From the NCBI RefSeq assembly GCF_015686655.1, contig NZ_JADPMP010000004.1, positions 186,001 through 250,000 on the forward strand: DNA of 64,000 bases. Direction: 5' to 3'. Within the stretch, counting starts at the first letter, position 1; the number at the start of each line of letters is the position of its first letter. Positions 17,564 to 26,194 of the stretch are shown one piece after another. Origin of the DNA: Pontibacter sp. FD36 (lineage in GTDB: Bacteria; Bacteroidota; Bacteroidia; Cytophagales; Hymenobacteraceae). Under the pieces are notes generated by a model. That model saw only the letters and a list, made by a program, of their open reading frames with translations. It searched no databases and was not told the origin of the DNA. The translations under genes and the position numbers were made by a program.

Positions 17564-18510
17564 ACAGATGCTTATACTGTTATCAGCCCTTGCCGGGAGA
17601 TGAAGCGGACTTCCACCCAACCTGTAGCAAAAAACTCTTTGACCAGGCTACTCCCCCTATCCTGCCTTACACCGAAGCGCAGATGGAGGAGTTGGCAAAG
17701 CAAACAATACGCAGCCAGATTGCAGTGACCGGCGTGCAGCCCAAGCTCTCGCTGGAACTGAGCCCTGCAGAGAGAGAAGGTGAGCCTAAGCGCCTCACAA
17801 TCGTAGGGTTGTGGGGAGGCTATATCTTAAAGCCCCCAAGCCAGCACTACAGGGAACTGCCGGAGGTGGAGGACCTGACGATGCACCTGGCAGCGATCGC
17901 TGGCATCGCGGTGGTGCCACATAGCCTGATACGCCTGCAGTCTGGCAGCCTAGCCTACATCACCAAGCGCATTGACCGCACCCGGCAGGGCAAGCTACAC
18001 ATGGAGGACATGTGCCAGATCACCGAGCGGCTCACGGAGGATAAGTACCGGGGCTCCTATGAGCAAATCGCCAGGGCCATTCTCCGATACTCGGCCAACC
18101 CGGGTCTGGATGTGGTCAACTTCTACGAGCAGGTGCTGTTCTCCTTCCTGACGGGCAATGCCGATATGCACCTGAAGAACTTCTCCCTGCTACTCCATCC
18201 AAGACTGGGCCCGGTTCTTGCCCCGGCCTACGATCTGGTGGCCACGACGCTGGTGAACCCGGCAGACGATGAGGATTTGGCGCTGACGCTCAACGGTAAA
18301 AAGAAAAAAATCAACCGCAAAGACTTCACTGCGGCCTTTAGCACTGCCAGGCTCAGCGAAAAACAACAGGAGAACATCTTCGGTAAAATGAAGAAAGCAA
18401 AACCAAAATGGCTTGCCTTTATTGATCTCAGCTTTGTGAGCCGGGATCTTAAGTCCAGCTACAAAGCTGTGCTGAAGGAGCGGTTTTCCAGGCTTGGACT
18501 CGAAGAGTAG
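17560..18510 (+). CDS. hipT: HipT-like Ser/Thr kinase toxin (short HipA)
   Basis: A 316-aa HipA-fold kinase lacking subdomain 1. The Gly-rich loop is AVTGVQPK (55-62) with Thr57 in the position of the autophosphorylated Ser of HipT. Lys91 (YILKPP) would bind ATP. The catalytic box is GNADMHLKNF with Asp202 and Asn207, and the metal ligand Asp225 is in PAYDLVA; all are intact. The N-terminus has a small zinc-binding pattern, CLYC ... H ... C (Cys4, Cys7, His19, Cys22), absent from E. coli HipA. The start overlaps hipS by ATGA. Known targets of such kinases are aminoacyl-tRNA synthetases; the target here is unknown. Confidence 0.87.
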   Translation: MNRCLYCYQPLPGDEADFHPTCSKKLFDQATPPILPYTEAQMEELAKQTIRSQIAVTGVQPKLSLELSPAEREGEPKRLTIVGLWGGYILKPPSQHYRELPEVEDLTMHLAAIAGIAVVPHSLIRLQSGSLAYITKRIDRTRQGKLHMEDMCQITERLTEDKYRGSYEQIARAILRYSANPGLDVVNFYEQVLFSFLTGNADMHLKNFSLLLHPRLGPVLAPAYDLVATTLVNPADDEDLALTLNGKKKKINRKDFTAAFSTARLSEKQQENIFGKMKKAKPKWLAFIDLSFVSRDLKSSYKAVLKERFSRLGLEE

Positions 18511-18672
18511 GCTGAAAGGGGAAGAAGTTTTCAAAGGTGCCAACTCAACAGGAGGCTCCTCAGACCCTATCCATCACAGGCAGCGCTCCCTCCACAGTGG
18601 CTGAACAGGACCCTTAGGCACTCAGCTTCCTCAAATCCTCCGTGAAATGGTTCGAAATTTGTCCATTCAAGA

Positions 18673-18734
18673 GCACAAGTACAATTTAAGGCGCTAGCTA
18701 CTGTAGAAGTGGCTGGCGCTTTTTTGTTAGTTAC
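18673..18734. repeat. 62-bp direct repeat, copy 2 (with terminator hairpin)
   Basis: Same element as at 16261-16322 with three differences. One of these, A to G in the right stem arm, turns a T-A pair into a G-U pair in RNA, so the hairpin (GCGCTAGC with GCTGGCGC) is kept. It lies 162 bases after hipT and can terminate that operon. Together the two copies frame a 2.4-kb segment holding the decayed gene and the hip operon. Confidence 0.75.
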
Positions 18735-18748
18735 ACAATTAAGTACCG

Positions 18749-18913
18749 CTATAGGAAATAGCTATTTACAGAAGAGATAACAAGTGCGATGACATAGATC
18801 AGGAGCAACCATCTGAAAAGCCTCTTTCTGCTAATGTACCGCTTTAGGATTGGGTAAAATAAGAAGTAGGCAAAGCCTGTTACTACTAGTATATAGAGAA
18901 GCGCTTTTAACAC
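18749..18913 (-). CDS. 54-aa two-helix membrane microprotein
   Basis: A short open frame starting at GTG: MLKALLYILVVTGFAYFLFY, then PILKRYISRKRLFRW, then LLLIYVIALVISSVNSYFL. It has two clear membrane segments (about residues 2-22 and 35-50) joined by a very basic loop. No family is recognised. The strong hydrophobic-basic-hydrophobic pattern argues for a real gene. It ends 15 bases from the terminator repeat. An upstream stop right before GTG fixes the start. Confidence 0.5.
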   Translation of the reverse strand: MLKALLYILVVTGFAYFLFYPILKRYISRKRLFRWLLLIYVIALVISSVNSYFL

Positions 18914-19316
18914 TTTTTAAAGTAAAATGATGAGATCACGTTTGGAGTGATCAAAGAAAAACATAGAGTGCCAAAGTTAAGAAATCAATTTACCAATCTC
19001 TACTTTTATACCTGCCGTACCTGGGGCTATAAGCAGGCAATCTTTCTTTTTCAGGCCAAACTTGATTGGTTTAGGCAAAGTACAGCACTATAAATAAGAG
19101 CCTTTGTTTCAGCCATACTGCTGCATGCGGCTGTGTCGCTGGTAGCGGTAGGCATGATCGGTTTTACACTTCGGTTCATTTTCATAAGGTATACGATAAG
19201 TGATTTGCGTTAAAATACTTTTGAGCCCAGGTATAGCTCCTGGAAAAAAATCAAACTATAGTGCTTGAGACAGTATTGCAGCAATGCTGTGTTTTTGCTA
19301 TGTTGCATAAAATTTT
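18914..19316. other. Spacer before tRNA-Pro, no gene seen
   Basis: About 400 bases without a convincing frame. The longest ATG frame on the minus strand (start near 19189) is about 44 codons and has no coding signs. The tRNA promoter should lie in the last 60 bases. Confidence 0.5.
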
Positions 19317-19390
19317 CGGGGTGTAGCGTAGCCTGGTATCGCGCCAGCATGGGGTGCTGGAGGTCGTGGGTTCGAATCCCGCCACTCCGA
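19317..19390 (+). tRNA. tRNA-Pro (anticodon GGG)
   Basis: A 74-base cloverleaf. The acceptor arms CGGGGTG and CACTCCG pair with one G-U. The anticodon stem is CCAGC with GCTGG, with the loop ATGGGGT giving anticodon GGG at positions 34-36. The T arm is GTGGG-TTCGAAT-CCCGC. The discriminator is A and CCA is not encoded. It reads CCC (and CCU by wobble). A terminator follows directly. Confidence 0.93.
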
Positions 19391-19393
19391 CAA

Positions 19394-19434
19394 AAGAGAA
19401 GCCTTCTACATATTATAGAAGGCCTCTCTTTTTT
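19394..19434 (+). terminator. Terminator after tRNA-Pro
   Basis: The stem GCCTTCTA (19401-19408) with TAGAAGGC (19416-19423), extended by AGAG/CTCT-type pairs, is followed by six T. It also faces the end of the minus-strand lipoprotein gene. Confidence 0.85.
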
Positions 19435-19452
19435 AGTATAAGGTGAAGCTAC

Positions 19453-20004
19453 TTAGGATGGAATTTCACCCACCAGCATTTCTATACCTTTCTCTATCTG
19501 CTCCCGCAATTTTTCAGGCTTATCAGAAATAACACGCTCGGCTGTACCCTGCCATACCAGTTCGTTCTGCACCGGATCAACCAGGTGTACCGATACCGTG
19601 CCTACGCTGTAGCGCCCGACTTCTACCTCCCTGCTCTGCCAGGTGTAGCGTCGCTGTCCTATGTAGCGGGGCGGGTCAGATATGATATCAGTTTCCCTGG
19701 TTTGTACCTGCCTGTCTACCACTATCCCCAGGTTGATGAGCAGGTCAGCTTCTTCTGTCGTCGGAGCTTGCTTCAGGCCGCGGAGTTCCAGCTGTCGGGC
19801 CAATTCCTGCTTCAGGAAGTGCACATGCCCCTGATAGTCGCGGCCAGTCTTCTCTAAGTCGGTATCTACATCCATGAAGGCAAACTGACGGTAAGTGCTC
19901 AAACCGAAGCCGGGTGCCGGCTCGGAATGGATACTGGTAGAAGAGCTGCAGGCCGTGAGCAGCCAGAGTAACAGACAAGCAGTACTTAATATTAGTTTTC
20001 TCAT
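19453..20004 (-). CDS. DUF4136 lipoprotein
   Basis: A 183-aa exported lipoprotein. I chose the start at 20004 (MRKLILSTACLLLWLLTACS), which gives a clean signal peptide and lipobox LTAC; the longer frame adds eight residues before it. The body fits DUF4136: FGLSTYRQFAFMD near the N-terminus, ADLLINLG in the middle and a C-terminal GTVSVHLVDPVQNELVWQGT. It is likely anchored in the outer membrane; function unknown. Its promoter region is shared with the divergent rsbR gene. Confidence 0.85.
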   Translation of the reverse strand: MRKLILSTACLLLWLLTACSSSTSIHSEPAPGFGLSTYRQFAFMDVDTDLEKTGRDYQGHVHFLKQELARQLELRGLKQAPTTEEADLLINLGIVVDRQVQTRETDIISDPPRYIGQRRYTWQSREVEVGRYSVGTVSVHLVDPVQNELVWQGTAERVISDKPEKLREQIEKGIEMLVGEIPS

Positions 20005-20190
20005 TTCCGAAAGTTCTTGGATCATCACACACAGGAAATAATCTATATACGTAAGCAGTAATCTGAGAAGTATGCGTTGATTGCGATTTTTATATTTAAC
20101 TTAGCACCTAGCCTGCTACAAGAACTATTCCGCGATGTAAAATTTCAGCATCGTTTAAACCATACGTCCATAAGCTACGTTTTGCCCTCC

Positions 20191-21063
20191 ATGAACACAA
20201 CGGCACAAGTACTCGAAAAAAACAAGGAACGCATCCTGGAAAAGTGGATGCAAAATCAATTGTCGGATGCGTCACTCCGTGATGATCTGATGACAAGTGA
20301 TGAACTGCAGCATCAGTCAAAAGAAATGCTCGACGGTCTGCTCAGAGCAGTTTCCAAAGGAAACTATGACAACATTTATGACACGGAGTTTGAGCAGGTA
20401 ACTGATACGCTCCGCGACATTTCCATTACAAGAGCAAGACAGGGTTTCAGTCCGCGTGAAACAGGCGCGTATGTACTGAGCCTGAAGCAAGCCATCATGG
20501 AAGTACTGATTGAGCAGCGTAAAGATGACCCTGCTACCCTCTACCAGGAAATCATGCAGCTCAACAACCTGCTGGACAACCTGAGCATCGTTACCTTCGA
20601 GACTTTCATCAAAGGGCGCGAAGAGGTTATTCTTCGTCAGACAGATGAAATAAGCGAGATATCTACACCTGTGATCCGGGTATGGGATGGTATACTGGCC
20701 CTGCCTATCATCGGAACCCTGGACAGCGCACGTACTCAGGTTGTGATGGAAAACCTGCTGCAGGAAATTGTGAATACAGGCAGTAATATTGCGATCCTAG
20801 ATATCTCTGGCGTACCTGCCGTTGACTCACTGGTAGCACAACACCTGATCAAAACTGTAAGTGCGACACGCCTGATGGGTGCCGAGTGTATCATCAGTGG
20901 TATACGTGCCGAAATAGCGCAAACCATTGTACACCTGGGCATTGACCTGTCGAACATCAAGACCAAGGCCAGCCTGGCCAGCGCACTGCAGCTTGCCTTT
21001 AGCATGACCAACCTGGAGGTGCGCCGTGTAGATAGGAACAAAGGTTTCAAACTAACCCGCTAA
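20191..21063 (+). CDS. rsbR: RsbR-like stressosome sensor protein
   Basis: A 290-aa protein with an N-terminal RsbRD-like helical sensor domain (WMQNQLSDASLRDDLMT, then ETGAYVLSLKQAIMEVL) and a C-terminal STAS domain (from about residue 160; LDISGVPAVDS). In Bacillus, RsbR and RsbS build the stressosome core, phosphorylated by RsbT on STAS residues. I chose the ATG at 20191; the upstream part of the frame lacks domain similarity. rsbS follows after four bases. Confidence 0.88.
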   Translation: MNTTAQVLEKNKERILEKWMQNQLSDASLRDDLMTSDELQHQSKEMLDGLLRAVSKGNYDNIYDTEFEQVTDTLRDISITRARQGFSPRETGAYVLSLKQAIMEVLIEQRKDDPATLYQEIMQLNNLLDNLSIVTFETFIKGREEVILRQTDEISEISTPVIRVWDGILALPIIGTLDSARTQVVMENLLQEIVNTGSNIAILDISGVPAVDSLVAQHLIKTVSATRLMGAECIISGIRAEIAQTIVHLGIDLSNIKTKASLASALQLAFSMTNLEVRRVDRNKGFKLTR

Positions 21064-21067
21064 TACG

Positions 21068-21478
21068 ATGGAAAGGATACCAGTTTTAAAAATGGGGCCT
21101 TTCCTGTTGGTGACTATACAGGTAGACCTCTACGACAGGCTAGCCCTGACGCTGGAGAATGACCTGATCAACATGGTGAGCCAGACCGGAGCACGGGGCG
21201 TTTTGATAGATATCTCGGCAGTAAGCATCGTAGATTCATTTATGGGTCGCATTTTGGGCAACATTGCCTCTATGTCGCGCATTATGGATGCTGAAACCGT
21301 AGTAGTAGGTATGCAGCCCGCTGTGGCCATTACACTTGTGGAGCTAGGCCTAACGCTGCAAGGTGTACATACTGCCCTGAATGTAGAAAAGGGCATGGAA
21401 TTACTTAACACTAAACTAGGCGATAACCTGGAACTAGACGACGAAGAGGAGGAAGACCAGGATGATCGTAATGACTAA
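21068..21478 (+). CDS. rsbS: RsbS-like stressosome scaffold (STAS)
   Basis: A 136-aa single STAS-domain protein. The core LIDISAVSIVDSFMGRIL contains Ser57 (in VDSF), matching the RsbS phosphorylation site. It should hold RsbT in the resting stressosome. The C-terminus is an acidic tail (LDDEEEEDQDD) that runs into the start of rsbT: the two frames overlap by 17 bases. Confidence 0.9.
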   Translation: MERIPVLKMGPFLLVTIQVDLYDRLALTLENDLINMVSQTGARGVLIDISAVSIVDSFMGRILGNIASMSRIMDAETVVVGMQPAVAITLVELGLTLQGVHTALNVEKGMELLNTKLGDNLELDDEEEEDQDDRND

Positions 21479-21875
21479 AGATACGATGGAGATCGTGCGC
21501 GAGCAGGATGTGGTTCCCTTCCGCAACCGTGTGCGCGAATTTGGCACCCGTATAGGTATGAGTCTGGTCAACCAGACCAAGCTGATCACGGCTGCGAGCG
21601 AACTCGTGCGTAATATGCTCAAGTACGCCAGCGGAGGCAAAGTAATACTCGAAATTATCAGCCACAATGCCAAAACCGGCGTAAGACTAACCTTCAAAGA
21701 CGAAGGCCCGGGTATAGCTGATATCGCCATGGCCATGCGCGATGGCTTCTCTACCGGCAGGAGCCTCGGCCTTGGTCTGCCCGGCGCCAAACGATTAGTC
21801 AACGAATTTGACCTCAAGAGCAATCCGGGAGAAGGCACAACAGTTACTGTCATCCACTGGAAACATGGACGTTAA
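21462..21875 (+). CDS. rsbT: RsbT-like serine kinase
   Basis: A 137-aa GHKL-fold kinase that phosphorylates STAS proteins of the stressosome and, when released, activates a downstream partner. N box ASELVRNMLKYA, G1 DEGPGI and G2 STGRSLGLGLPG are all present. It overlaps rsbS at its start and the next gene at its end, so the unit is tightly coupled. An alternative start three codons later (MTKDTM) is possible. Confidence 0.92.
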   Translation: MIVMTKDTMEIVREQDVVPFRNRVREFGTRIGMSLVNQTKLITAASELVRNMLKYASGGKVILEIISHNAKTGVRLTFKDEGPGIADIAMAMRDGFSTGRSLGLGLPGAKRLVNEFDLKSNPGEGTTVTVIHWKHGR

Positions 21876-22896
21876 TCAACACTACCGCTTCGCGATACCC
21901 GACCGAAGCTATGCTAGTCTCACCAAAAAAGACATTACCCGACTTGCTGAAAGCTTCGCCCTATCGGAAGGAGCCGTGGGCAAGGTCAATATTATCGTGT
22001 CCGAAATGCTCTCCAACCTGGAGAAGCATACGACGCAGGGTGGCGAACTGCTGGTGAAAGCCATCGGTAAACCCATCCATGGCATTGAGATCATCAGCCT
22101 GGACAATGGGCCCGGCATGAACAACCCGGACCGGATGCTGGAGGACGGCGTGTCTACCTTTGGCTCTGCCGGTGAGGGACTCGGAGCGATCAAGAGACAG
22201 TCTGACGTTTTCGACCTTTACTCACATCCCCAGGTAGGTACCGTGATCGTGGCCCGAATATACAAGTCAGCACGCTCCATCCCTCCAAGCAGACGCTACG
22301 ACATTGGCAACATCATGGTCCCCAAGCCGAAAGAAGTAGACTGCGGCGACGGGTATGCTATCGTACATCACGAACGGGGCGTCTACCTGCTGGCACTCGA
22401 TGGGTTGGGCCATGGCATGCATGCACAGGAGGCATCCCAACTGGCCGTCAAGACCTATTGCGAGAATCCTATACCTGATCCGGCCATGGCGCTGCAGGTA
22501 ATACATACAGGTATCCGGCGTACACGGGGTGCAGTGGGTTTTGCAGCTAACATCGACATCAGCCAGAACATATTCAGTTACTGTGGCATAGGCAACATAG
22601 CCGGCAAGTTATTCTCTATGGAGAGTGCGCTGGGCAACATGCCTTATAAGAATGTGATATCGTACAACGGTATACTAGGTCACAACATTCCGGGCAATTT
22701 CAACAACCAAAAGCTGGAATGGAACCGTAACAAATTGCTCATCGTGCACAGCGACGGATTGAAATCGCGCTGGGACCTGAGTCGTTACCCTAACCTGCAT
22801 CGGCACTTACCCACTACCATCGCGGCAGTTCTTTACAAAGACCATAGTCGCCAATCAGATGATACACTCGTACTTGTTTGTAAAGCCAAAGTCTAG
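21865..22896 (+). CDS. GHKL kinase - SpoIIE-type phosphatase fusion (RsbX-like)
   Basis: A 343-aa fusion. Residues 1-140 form an RsbT/RsbW-like ATPase domain (Glu47 and Asn51 in VSEMLSNLEKH, DNGPGM at 80-85, GEGLGAIK). Residues 160-343 form a PP2C/SpoIIE phosphatase like RsbX, with the metal ligand in LALDGLGHGMHA and HSDGLKSRWDL near the end. It probably removes the phosphates that RsbT places on RsbR and RsbS and so resets the complex. It overlaps rsbT by 11 bases; the ATG at 21865 was chosen because the longer frame lies in rsbT. Confidence 0.85.
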   Translation: MDVNQHYRFAIPDRSYASLTKKDITRLAESFALSEGAVGKVNIIVSEMLSNLEKHTTQGGELLVKAIGKPIHGIEIISLDNGPGMNNPDRMLEDGVSTFGSAGEGLGAIKRQSDVFDLYSHPQVGTVIVARIYKSARSIPPSRRYDIGNIMVPKPKEVDCGDGYAIVHHERGVYLLALDGLGHGMHAQEASQLAVKTYCENPIPDPAMALQVIHTGIRRTRGAVGFAANIDISQNIFSYCGIGNIAGKLFSMESALGNMPYKNVISYNGILGHNIPGNFNNQKLEWNRNKLLIVHSDGLKSRWDLSRYPNLHRHLPTTIAAVLYKDHSRQSDDTLVLVCKAKV

Positions 22897-22899
22897 CTG

Positions 22900-24270
22900 A
22901 TGCCAAGGAGTTTTCTCAAAATAAACATTGCAAACGAACTGGACGTGGTGCTTGCCTACAAGCGGGCCATGCAGCTATCAGAAAAAACAGGTATGGCACA
23001 GGCCAACCAGACCAAGTTCGCAACGGCCGTGTCGGAGATTTGCCGCAACGTTGTAGAGCATGTGGGCAATGGTACCATACAGTTTGGCATTATCGGAGAA
23101 GCTGGGCATAACTATCTGGAGGCGAAAGTGTCGGATCGGGGGCGTGGCATCGGAAATCTGGATCATATTTATGAACGGGCCAGTTATGGCAGCAGTGCTA
23201 CAGGGCGCGGCATGGGCATTGTGAACTCCCGCAAACTGGTGGATTTCTTTGAGATCAAGACCGAGAGTGAACAAGGTACTATCGTGACCCTCCGCAAGCG
23301 CATCCCCACACAGTCCCCTGTATTTACGAAAAGTCTGCAGGAACTCTGGCTACGTGAGTTTAATGACGAAGAGGGAATATCGCCTTATGCAGAGATCAAA
23401 AGGCAGAACATGCAGCAGCTTGAGCTGCTCGAGAAACTGCGACTTCGCAACCTGGAGGCAGAGCAGCAACTGCAGGAGATCAGGAGACTAAACCTGCAGC
23501 TTCAGCAGTCCAACTTTGAAATACAGTCGCTCTCGGAGGAGCGCGAACGCCGGAACCTGGAACTGCAAAAAGCTAATGCCGACCTGGATGCATTTGCCCA
23601 TACCGTTTCGCATGACCTGCGGGCTCCTTTGCAGAACATCGGAGGCATCATCAACTTCCTGGAAAACAGTTTGCAGAACGGCAATAGCGAAGATGCCGCT
23701 TCACTGCTGCCGATCCTTCGGGAGCAGGCCAGCAAGATGGACAAACTGATTACAGGTATACTGGCCTATTCGCTTGCCGGCCACCACAGCCTGCACCGCC
23801 AGATCGTATCTATCCGGTCTGTCCTTTACAAAGTACTGGAGTCGCTCTATATTCCATCCACTTTTAAAATCATACTGCCGGATGAGCTACCTACCCTCTA
23901 CACACAGGAGATTTACTTGTACCAGATATTCAGTAACCTGCTCGGCAACGCTGTAAAGTACCATGACAGACCGGAACAAGCTGTGATAGAAGTGCAGTAC
24001 AGCCTCCGATCTGGCCTCATCTATCTGGCTGTGCAGGACAACGGCCCAGGCATAGCACCCGAAGATCAGGAGCAGATCTTTAGCAAATATGAATCGCTCG
24101 GGCACAACCTGACGCGTGCCGACAGCTCAGGTTTGGGACTTGCCATCGTAAAGCGTATACTCGAAGAAAAGCAGGGTGATGTGTGGGTAGAGTCTGATGG
24201 GCGTGGCACCCGCTTTGTGTTTACGTGGCCAGCCACTGAAGTGGTCACGGAGTCAGAAGAGGCCGAATAA
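22900..24270 (+). CDS. Dual-ATPase sensor kinase of the stressosome cluster
   Basis: A 456-aa soluble protein with two GHKL modules. Residues 1-135 are an RsbT/RsbW-like domain (SEICRNVVEH, SDRGRGIG, GRGMGIVNS). A coiled coil (about 163-228) links to a histidine kinase core: H238 in FAHTVSHDLRAPLQ, then an N box (IFSNLLGNAVKYH), DNGPGIAP and SGLGLAIVK. No membrane segment is present, so the signal is probably taken from stressosome partners. It starts three bases after the phosphatase fusion. A probable output partner is the receiver protein facing it. Confidence 0.88.
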   Translation: MPRSFLKINIANELDVVLAYKRAMQLSEKTGMAQANQTKFATAVSEICRNVVEHVGNGTIQFGIIGEAGHNYLEAKVSDRGRGIGNLDHIYERASYGSSATGRGMGIVNSRKLVDFFEIKTESEQGTIVTLRKRIPTQSPVFTKSLQELWLREFNDEEGISPYAEIKRQNMQQLELLEKLRLRNLEAEQQLQEIRRLNLQLQQSNFEIQSLSEERERRNLELQKANADLDAFAHTVSHDLRAPLQNIGGIINFLENSLQNGNSEDAASLLPILREQASKMDKLITGILAYSLAGHHSLHRQIVSIRSVLYKVLESLYIPSTFKIILPDELPTLYTQEIYLYQIFSNLLGNAVKYHDRPEQAVIEVQYSLRSGLIYLAVQDNGPGIAPEDQEQIFSKYESLGHNLTRADSSGLGLAIVKRILEEKQGDVWVESDGRGTRFVFTWPATEVVTESEEAE

Positions 24271-24317
24271 AGCACAAAGCCTGTATACCTCGCGGCATAC
24301 AGGCTTTGTGCTTTATT
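24266..24317. terminator. Bidirectional terminator
   Basis: A 21-bp perfect stem: 24266-24286 with 24297-24317, loop of ten bases (ACCTCGCGGC). Poly-A/T flanks occur on both sides, and genes converge here, so it can stop transcription in both directions. Confidence 0.85.
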
Positions 24318-24330
24318 AAACTAAATTTCC

Positions 24331-24771
24331 CTAGTTATTGCGCTTCTGGAAAAACTCAGCCAATATCTCTTTTACATCGTGGTTGGTCAGTGCCTTGGAG
24401 TAGTGTTTCTTCACTTTCTTGAAGCTCTTGATACGCTCCAAATCATAAAAGCTTGCCGAAGAGGTCAGCATCAGAATGATGACATGATCGCCGGCATCCA
24501 GCCCCTTGCGCTGGTACTCCTCCAGAAACTCAAAGCCATCCATGGTAGGCATTTTGATATCGAGAAAGATCAGATCAGGGCATTTAGTTGCACCCTCTGA
24601 CGTTTCGCTGCAGGCTTTGCTCAGGTAGTCAATTGCTTCTTTACCGTTCTTAAGCACCAAAATCTCTTTGGCTACCTTCATATCGGTCAACAGGCGCTTA
24701 TTCAAATAGTTTGTGGTGTCGTCATCGTCTACCAGCAGCACTAGGTCAAGCATTTCGGATGCTTCCTTCAT
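24331..24771 (-). CDS. Single-domain response regulator
   Basis: A 146-aa stand-alone receiver. Acidic pocket VDDDD (15-18), phosphoacceptor Asp71 in FLDIKMP, a conserved TSS near 103-105 and Lys126 in YSKAL are all visible. There is no output domain, so it acts by protein contact. The start at 24771 (MKEASEM) was chosen; a start at 24753 (MLDLVLL) also works. It faces the stressosome-type kinase gene end to end and may be its phosphotransfer partner. Confidence 0.88.
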   Translation of the reverse strand: MKEASEMLDLVLLVDDDDTTNYLNKRLLTDMKVAKEILVLKNGKEAIDYLSKACSETSEGATKCPDLIFLDIKMPTMDGFEFLEEYQRKGLDAGDHVIILMLTSSASFYDLERIKSFKKVKKHYSKALTNHDVKEILAEFFQKRNN

Positions 24772-24978
24772 AGTCAGTCTTGTTATCACTCTCAAATTAA
24801 CGGTACAGTACAACTAATACCTGCGGATGCTTTGGTCCTCGGTTGAGCTACTAACACATTGTAAACAATTAATGTTCAATATTGCTGCTCTTTGTGGTGT
24901 ATATCACCATAGCGGCGCAAAAATACATTTTTGATTTTTAAGTATAAAGCTAATTCAGCGGTTATCGTGCCTAATTTT

Positions 24979-26115
24979 TCAGGCCATCACACCACCCTTT
25001 ACTTTCACATAGCCTCTCTTTTTCTTCTTTTTGCTTTTGCCCCGCCACATCACAATGCCAGTTACCCACAGCAAGGCTGGCATCAGCCCCAGAAAGAACC
25101 ATAGTATCCGGGTGATCCAGCCCCCTATTTCCCCGAAATGGATCGGCACAAACCAATTGCGGGTAAGCTGCCGGCCCAGGGGAGCAGTGTGCGGATTGTA
25201 ATCATACACGACGTCTCCTGTGTATTGGTTCAGGTATACCATCGGGCGGTCCTGGGAACCGGCTTCCAGATCAGATGAAGCCAGGTAAGTCATATTGAGC
25301 GTACCCAAACTATCGGGCGCCAGTGTGAGCGTTCGCCTGACGTAGCTAGGGTATAAGGCATCCATCCTGTCGAGCGCCTGGAACACAGTCAGCGGTGCTG
25401 TACCATCCGCTGGGTAAGCCGACTGCAATGCTTTTACGTAAGGTGTCGGTTCCTTAGCCAGCGTCAGCTTATCGACCACCGTTTGGGTCTTCTCCTGAAA
25501 CCCAAAATACACTCCGGTAACTGCGGCCAGGAAAAGCGGTACACTGAAGTAGAAGCCAAACACATTGTGCAGATCAAAGTTGCGCCGCTTGAAGGATGCG
25601 TTGGCTTTGAGGCGCAAGCCATCTTTCAGATTTCGTTTCTTGCGCGGCATCCACAGGTATAGCCCCGTCGTGAGCAGCACAAAGGCCAGCAACAGCGCAC
25701 TTAGACCTGTAATCAACGCTCCGGTGTCGCCCATTGTCAGGTGGCGGTGCAGGTCAAGCACTGTATCCATCACGCCACGACGCTTTTCCAGTTGCCCCAC
25801 ATAGTTGCCGGTTGCTGCATCAAAAAAGAGAAACTGCTTATTGCCTTTTACTTTGACAATGTAATTTTCCAGCTCCCGTACTGGAAAGAATATGCTGGTA
25901 ACCGAAGCACCGAACTCCTTTTCGGCATTGCGGATAACCAGTCGTACATCTACTGGAGCTGTTCCTGGTTGTGAGCTTTTATAGTGATCAGGGTATAGCG
26001 CCACCGTCAGCTCAGGCTGAAAAACGTAGAGCGATCCCGTCAAGCCCACGAAGGCTAGTACGGCACCCGCTGTCAGGCCGATCCAAAGGTGTAGCTGAAG
26101 AAGGAATTTGCGCAT
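24979..26115 (-). CDS. PepSY-domain membrane protein (siderophore/iron uptake)
   Basis: A 378-aa inner membrane protein of the PepSY-associated TM family. The first helix (LQLHLWIGLTAGAVLAFVGL) carries the typical His. A PepSY-like periplasmic domain (LVIRNAEKEFGASVTSIFF), two further helices, a large loop and a last helix (ILWFFLGLMPALLWVTGIVM) with a very basic cytoplasmic end follow. Such proteins are found next to TonB-dependent siderophore receptors and probably reduce ferric siderophores. It lies 79 bases downstream of the receptor gene, likely in the same transcript. Confidence 0.85.
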   Translation of the reverse strand: MRKFLLQLHLWIGLTAGAVLAFVGLTGSLYVFQPELTVALYPDHYKSSQPGTAPVDVRLVIRNAEKEFGASVTSIFFPVRELENYIVKVKGNKQFLFFDAATGNYVGQLEKRRGVMDTVLDLHRHLTMGDTGALITGLSALLLAFVLLTTGLYLWMPRKKRNLKDGLRLKANASFKRRNFDLHNVFGFYFSVPLFLAAVTGVYFGFQEKTQTVVDKLTLAKEPTPYVKALQSAYPADGTAPLTVFQALDRMDALYPSYVRRTLTLAPDSLGTLNMTYLASSDLEAGSQDRPMVYLNQYTGDVVYDYNPHTAPLGRQLTRNWFVPIHFGEIGGWITRILWFFLGLMPALLWVTGIVMWRGKSKKKKKRGYVKVKGGVMA

Positions 26116-26194
26116 GTACCTGAACTTGAAATCGGCGGCATCGCCCTTTTCAGGACAATGCCGCCGATATACTTATTATCTGTGTTTCTATCAA

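Noticed and set aside
19317-19390. tRNA-Pro as the attachment site of the island
   Set aside because: It is intact, 3.2 kb from the integrase, and I see no duplicate of its 3' end near the island edge; the 62-bp repeat is a better candidate.
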